Assembly: GCA_035646975.1 (NCBI GenBank)
Contig: DASROJ010000097.1
Span: 1-5,379, forward strand
Origin: DASROJ01 sp035646975
Lineage (GTDB): Bacteria; Acidobacteriota; Polarisedimenticolia; JACPZX01; DASXTC01
Length of the DNA: 5,379 nucleotides
Reading direction: 5' to 3'
Shown here: one piece after another, positions 1-5,379 of the stretch
Layout: every line of letters starts with the position of its first letter
Numbering within the stretch: the first letter of the stretch is position 1
Notes under the pieces: generated by a model
Databases searched by the model: none
The model's input: only the letters and a program-made list of their open reading frames with translations
Told to the model about the DNA's origin: nothing
Program-made: the position numbers and the translations under genes

Positions 1-7
1 CTCGCAC

Positions 8-2896
<2,889 letters not shown>

Positions 2897-2900
2897 CGAT

Positions 2901-2905
2901 CCCTC
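2901..2905 (-). promoter_or_regulatory. Ribosome-binding site supporting the uvrA ATG at 2896
   Basis: On the minus strand GAGGG is followed by ATCG and then ATG. The 4-base spacing is short but workable. A competing GGGGGAAG (about 2976-2969) sits 4 bases before the upstream in-frame GTG at 2965, so the start is chosen mainly from protein family length and the conserved N-terminus, not from the ribosome-binding site alone. Confidence 0.5.
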
Positions 2906-2957
2906 GCGGAGGGCCGCTCTGCGGGCGGCGGGGGCAATCAAATGCTTGTGAACGTTA

Positions 2958-2987
2958 AGGATCACAGAGCTTCCCCCGCACTGTCAA
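2958..2987 (-). promoter_or_regulatory. Candidate sigma70-type promoter for uvrA
   Basis: The minus strand carries a perfect TTGACA -35 hexamer at 2987-2982. The best -10 partner is GATCCT at 2963-2958 after 18 bp; it keeps only the A at position 2, T at position 3 and T at position 6 of TATAAT, so it is weak. The segment just downstream (about 2940-2960) is more AT-rich than its surroundings. A start near 2951 would give a leader of about 55 nt to the ATG at 2896 and would exclude the GTG at 2965. No convincing LexA box of the CTGT-N8-ACAG, GAAC-N4-GTTC or GTTC-N7-GTTC type was seen. Confidence 0.35.
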
Positions 2988-3051
2988 GGGCGCACCATCC
3001 TGCGTGCGAATCGATCCTGTCTGGGGGCACACGCGCGACCGGGTTTCTGCC

Positions 3052-3110
3052 ATGATTCGACACCGCGAAGCGTCCGGTTGATGACACGGGAGGCAAAGAA
3101 GAGGCGATGA
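3052..3110 (+). other. Two overlapping mini-ORFs leading into the MFS gene
   Basis: ATG at 3052 opens a 9-codon frame (MIRHREASG) ending with TGA at 3079-3081. The last base of that stop is the first base of an ATG at 3081, which opens a second 9-codon frame (MTREAKKRR). This ends with TGA at 3108-3110, overlapping the transporter ATG at 3107 as ATGA. The geometry is what translational coupling or a leader peptide would give, but neither mini-ORF has a strong ribosome-binding site. The transporter's own purine-rich signals (GGGAGG at 3088-3093, AAGAAGAGG at 3096-3104) lie inside the second one. It may be chance. Confidence 0.25.
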
Positions 3111-4294
3111 ATCCGTGGAAAGGACTCGGCCAGCTGCCGCGCCCGGTCTGGATCGTGTTCGCCGCGACCCTGGTGAACAGGGCCGGCACGATGGTGCTGC
3201 CGTTTCTCGTGCTGTACCTGACCCGCGCGCGCGGCTTCACTGCGGCGCAGGCCGGCTTCGTCGTGGCCAGTTACGGTGTCGGGGCGCTCATCATCGGCCC
3301 GCTGGGGGGGCGCCTCTGCGACCGCATCGGCGCCATCAACGTGCTGGAAGCCTCGCTGCTCTCGTCGGGACTGGTGGTGATGCTGCTGCCGCTGGCGAGA
3401 GGTTACGCGGCCATTCTCGGCATCGTGCTGCTCTGGTCCCTGTGCGGTGAGGCGTCCCGGCCGGCCTCACTGACGGTGATCACCGAGCTGGCGCCGCCGG
3501 CGCAGCGCAAGACCGCCGTGGCGCTGGTCAGACTCGCCGTCAATCTGGGGATGAGCATCGGGCCGGCGGCCGGTGGTTTCCTTTCGATGGTGTCGTTTCC
3601 CGCGCTGTTCGTCGTCGACGGCGCGACGTCAATCGCCGCCGGCGGTCTGCTGGCGGCGTCGAGATGGAAGAAGAGATCGTCCATGATCGCGGCGGCGGAG
3701 GCTGTTCAGCCCGACACCGCGCTTCCGGCGCGTGGCAGCCCGCTGACCGATCGGCGCCTGGTCTACTTTCTCTTCGCGATGGTGCCGGTGGTGATGGTCT
3801 TCTTCCAGAACCAGGCGGCGATGCCGCTGCATCTCGTGCAGCATCTGCACATGCCACCGGTCGCCTTCGGCCTGATGTTCACCCTCAACACGGTGATGGT
3901 GATCCTGATCGAGGTGCCCCTCAACACGGCCACCGCGCACTGGGGGCACAGGAAGTCTCTGTCCCTGGGGGCGTTTCTCGTCGGCGCCGGATATGGCGGG
4001 ATGATCTTCGCCGGCGGCTACGTGGGCGTCGCTCTCACCGTCGTGCTCTGGACCTTCGGTGAGATGATCTTCCTGCCAACCGCCACCACGTACATCGCTG
4101 AAATCGCTCCACCCGCGAGGCGCGGCCAGTACATGGGTCTGTTCACCATGGCCTTCAGCGTCGCGTTCACCATCGGCCCGATGCTCGGCGCCACCGTGAT
4201 GGAGAGGTTCGGTCCGACGATCCTCTGGGCCGGCGCCTTTGGATTCGGCTGTCTGGGCGCGGCGATGATGTCGAGGCTCTATGTGAAGAGATGA
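3107..4294 (+). CDS. Major facilitator superfamily transporter, probable drug-efflux type (DHA1/MdtH-like)
   Basis: This 395-residue inner-membrane protein has about twelve hydrophobic segments in two halves: roughly 14-37, 47-66, 78-96, 98-117, 135-156 and 163-184, then a charged, flexible loop at about 186-215 (starting SRWKKRSS), then six more from 217 to 388. Length and layout are standard for 12-helix MFS carriers. GPLGGRLCDRIGA (64-76) is MFS motif A in the loop between helices 2 and 3, and a degenerate copy lies at about 272-285 (LNTATAHWGHRKSL). LGMSIGPAAGGFL (147-159) resembles the antiporter motif C of helix 5, and TIGPMLGA (355-362) is its C-terminal counterpart. RRGQYMGLF (338-346) is also seen in MdtH-like proteins. 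Proton-driven export of a small molecule is inferred from the family; substrate is unknown. The gene diverges from uvrA and has no regulator next to it in this window. The ATG is preceded by GGGAGG (13-base spacing) and a purine tract. Confidence 0.9.
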   Translation: MNPWKGLGQLPRPVWIVFAATLVNRAGTMVLPFLVLYLTRARGFTAAQAGFVVASYGVGALIIGPLGGRLCDRIGAINVLEASLLSSGLVVMLLPLARGYAAILGIVLLWSLCGEASRPASLTVITELAPPAQRKTAVALVRLAVNLGMSIGPAAGGFLSMVSFPALFVVDGATSIAAGGLLAASRWKKRSSMIAAAEAVQPDTALPARGSPLTDRRLVYFLFAMVPVVMVFFQNQAAMPLHLVQHLHMPPVAFGLMFTLNTVMVILIEVPLNTATAHWGHRKSLSLGAFLVGAGYGGMIFAGGYVGVALTVVLWTFGEMIFLPTATTYIAEIAPPARRGQYMGLFTMAFSVAFTIGPMLGATVMERFGPTILWAGAFGFGCLGAAMMSRLYVKR

Positions 4295-4316
4295 CCGGGC
4301 GCCCGGCCCACGCCCG
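4295..4316. repeat. GC-rich palindrome or hairpin just after the MFS stop
   Basis: The twelve bases directly after the transporter TGA, CCGGGCGCCCGG (4295-4306), form a perfect palindrome. An alternative fold pairs CGGGCG (4296-4301) with CGCCCG (4311-4316) around a 9-base loop. No T-tract follows, so it is not a canonical Rho-independent terminator. It could slow or stabilise the 3' end of the transporter mRNA, or it could simply reflect high GC content. Confidence 0.35.
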
Positions 4317-4357
4317 TTCAGGGACTGATGGACCGGCTACCAAAGGCGAGGGATTGT

Positions 4358-4366
4358 TGATAGATT
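4358..4366 (+). promoter_or_regulatory. Candidate extended -10 promoter for the STAS-like/GNAT pair
   Basis: TG-A-TAGATT fits an extended -10 element (TGn followed by a hexamer matching TATAAT at four of six positions) in the most AT-rich part of the gap (about 4352-4370). No good -35 is seen 16-18 bp upstream. Transcription would start near 4373, leaving only about 15 nt before the ATG at 4388, with GGAG (4374-4377) right at the RNA 5' end. That is tight, so the call is tentative. The pair could instead be read through from the transporter gene. Confidence 0.3.
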
Positions 4367-4373
4367 TCTGATC

Positions 4374-4377
4374 GGAG
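4374..4377 (+). promoter_or_regulatory. Ribosome-binding site of the STAS-like gene
   Basis: GGAG lies 10 bases before the ATG at 4388, slightly longer than the usual spacing, and is the only Shine-Dalgarno-like run nearby. A closer ATG at 4378 is in another frame and is not used by the conserved protein. Confidence 0.45.
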
Positions 4378-4387
4378 ATGGTTCCCC

Positions 4388-4759
4388 ATGCCATTCGAAT
4401 GGACGATCGACACAGAGCGAAGGCTGGTCACTCTCACCGGGCGGGGCCGTGGGGATTTCGACGAGGCGATCGAGACGATGCGCGGGCTCGCCCGCGACCG
4501 ATCGTACGATCCGGATTACGCCGCGCTGGCCGACGTGCGTGAGCTGGAATACAACCCTTCGTTGGAAGAAACCAGGCGATTCGTCGAGCTGATGGAAGAG
4601 CTCGGCATTTTCAAGGGACCACTCGGCATCGTGGTCGCCACCGGTGTGCAGTTCGGCATCGGCCGCCAGCTCAGCGCGTTCGGCGAAAGCCAGGGACGTC
4701 GCATCGAAGTGTTCACCGGAGTCAGGAACGCGCTGCGGTGGCTGGGCCGGGAAGGATGA
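4388..4759 (+). CDS. Small STAS/SpoIIAA-like domain protein of unknown function
   Basis: The product is a soluble 123-residue protein without signal peptide or membrane segment. Its layout looks like the SpoIIAA-like/STAS fold: a strand pair at about 4-18 (FEWTIDTERRLVTLTG), helix 22-37, strand 45-50 (AALADV) leading to the ADVRELEYNPS segment, helix 59-73, strand 79-84 (GIVVAT), helix 87-103, strand 106-109 and a final helix to about 119. An acidic residue in the third strand followed by a loop and helix is common in such small STAS/SEC14-type bacterial proteins. In general STAS domains serve as anti-anti-sigma factors or ligand-binding modules, but no phosphorylatable Ser/Thr is obvious at the classic SpoIIAA site, and no kinase or sigma factor lies nearby. 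The role is therefore unknown. The TGA stop overlaps the ATG of the acetyltransferase gene, which suggests co-translation. The fold assignment rests on pattern recognition only. Confidence 0.75.
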   Translation: MPFEWTIDTERRLVTLTGRGRGDFDEAIETMRGLARDRSYDPDYAALADVRELEYNPSLEETRRFVELMEELGIFKGPLGIVVATGVQFGIGRQLSAFGESQGRRIEVFTGVRNALRWLGREG

Positions 4760-5250
4760 TCCTGCCGGAAGGCCTGAGCCTCCAGAGGCTCTCGCAACCG
4801 GAGGAAGCTGAATCCTGCGCGCGGCTCATGTCGTCGACCGAGCCGTGGATCACGCTCGGCAGATCGCGCGAGGCTTCGCTCGATCTGGTGCGGGACGCCG
4901 GCCGGGAAGTCTACATCGCGCGCGTCGGCGGACTGTTCGCCGGCTTTCTCATCCTCAACATGCGCGGGGCGTTCGTCGGTTACATCCAGACCGTCTGCCT
5001 GGTCCCCGAACAGCGGGGACAGGGTCTGGGCACCGCGATCATCGGCTGGGCGGAGGACCGGATCTTCCGCGAAAGCCCCAACGTCTTCATGTGCGTCTCG
5101 TCCTTCAACAAGGACGCTCAGCGTCTCTACCAGCGGCTGGGCTACACCGTCATCGGCGAGCTGACCGACTACCTCGTGCCGGGACATTCCGAAATCCTCC
5201 TGCGCAAATCGAAGGGACCGTGGTCCCGCTGGGCGCCTCGTCCGGTCTGA
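4756..5250 (+). CDS. GNAT-family N-acetyltransferase (RimI-like)
   Basis: The product is a 164-residue cytoplasmic enzyme expected to move an acetyl group from acetyl-CoA to an amine; the acceptor is unknown. The strand-helix core is clear: strand 52-56 (VYIAR), strand 61-68 (FAGFLILN), strand 74-83 ending VCLVP, then the acetyl-CoA pyrophosphate-binding loop RGQGLG (87-92, the R/Q-x-x-G-x-G/A motif A) and helix to about 106. It continues with strand 109-115 (NVFMCVS) and the motif B segment with N118, A121, Y125 and GY at 129-130. The N-terminal STEPWITLGR and C-terminal LLRKSKGPW are typical of one RimI-like subgroup. Start: ATG at 4756 overlaps the upstream TGA as ATGA, with GGGAAGG directly before it, so reinitiation is likely. 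An in-frame GTG at 4738, preceded by AGGA at 4724-4727, would add six residues and cannot be excluded. Nothing looks truncated. Confidence 0.92.
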   Translation: MILPEGLSLQRLSQPEEAESCARLMSSTEPWITLGRSREASLDLVRDAGREVYIARVGGLFAGFLILNMRGAFVGYIQTVCLVPEQRGQGLGTAIIGWAEDRIFRESPNVFMCVSSFNKDAQRLYQRLGYTVIGELTDYLVPGHSEILLRKSKGPWSRWAPRPV

Positions 5251-5313
5251 ACAAGGCCGGCCAGTGGCTCGGCGAATCGACGCCGCCGAGGGGACTCTCG
5301 GAGCGAGCCGGTC

Positions 5314-5330
5314 GCCGCGCCGGGCGCGGC
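5314..5330. terminator. GC hairpin downstream of the GNAT gene (first of two)
   Basis: GCCGCGC (5314-5320) pairs perfectly with GCGCGGC (5324-5330) around a CGG loop. A competing outer pairing joins TCGCC (5312-5316) to GGCGA (5332-5336). No T-tract follows. It lies 63 bases after the GNAT stop, so a role in transcript 3'-end formation or protection is possible. Confidence 0.35.
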
Positions 5331-5350
5331 AGGCGAGTGAGGGGTAGGGG

Positions 5351-5373
5351 GCGCGTCGCCCGGGGCGACGCGC
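5351..5373. terminator. Strong 10-bp hairpin at the window end (second of two)
   Basis: GCGCGTCGCC (5351-5360) pairs perfectly with GGCGACGCGC (5364-5373) around a 3-base CGG loop. Beyond an A/G mismatch on each side, GG at 5347-5348 could also pair with CC at 5376-5377. It is the strongest inverted repeat seen in the window. No T-run follows on either strand, so it would be a U-less terminator, an mRNA-stabilising structure or a REP-like element. The sequence ends 6 bases later. Confidence 0.5.
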
Positions 5374-5379
5374 AACCCG

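Noticed and set aside
2897..2965. N-terminal extension of UvrA from the GTG at 2965
   Set aside because: The extra 23 residues do not resemble UvrA N-termini, and the likely promoter would start transcription downstream of the GTG. A purine run before the GTG keeps it from being fully excluded.
2947..2966. TGTGA...TCACA inverted repeat resembling a CRP/FNR-family site
   Set aside because: The arms are 10 bases apart instead of the 6 of the CRP consensus, and the site would overlap the proposed -10. Five-base arms are easily found by chance.
4516..5187. A 223-codon minus-strand frame opposite the STAS-like and GNAT genes
   Set aside because: It lies antisense to two well-supported genes, has no recognisable domain and reads as a GC-driven shadow.

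Overview
The window is GC-rich (about two thirds G+C by eye) and compactly coded, with ATG starts, purine-rich ribosome-binding sites and only short intergenic gaps. It reads as a bacterial chromosome segment, probably from a high-GC lineage such as Acidobacteriota, a deltaproteobacterial group or a related soil or metagenomic phylum. No rRNA, tRNA, mobile element or other taxon-specific marker is present, so this placement is a guess.

Layout: (1) Positions 8-2896, minus strand: an essentially complete uvrA, the damage-recognition ATPase of nucleotide excision repair, with every ABC ATPase and zinc-module motif in place. (2) Positions 2897-3106: a divergent intergenic region of about 210 bp holding the uvrA leader, a TTGACA promoter element reading towards uvrA, and two tiny overlapping reading frames that run into the next gene. 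(3) Positions 3107-4294, plus strand: a 12-helix major facilitator superfamily transporter, probably an efflux pump of unknown substrate. (4) Positions 4295-4387: a short gap with a perfect 12-bp palindrome right after the transporter stop and an extended -10-like element before the next gene. (5) Positions 4388-5250, plus strand: a two-gene unit made of a small protein that looks like a STAS/SpoIIAA-fold protein and a GNAT acetyltransferase, joined by an ATGA stop/start overlap. (6) Positions 5251-5379: a non-coding tail with two tight GC-rich hairpins, each with a CGG loop, which may end the upstream transcript.

The genes do not form an obvious pathway. uvrA and the transporter are divergent neighbours with unrelated roles. 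The STAS-like/GNAT pair is the only tightly coupled unit and the least explained part of the window. I found no CRISPR array, phage or transposon signature, toxin-antitoxin pair or clear new defence system. Most of the window is ordinary housekeeping and accessory sequence, and the leads in the findings list are modest.
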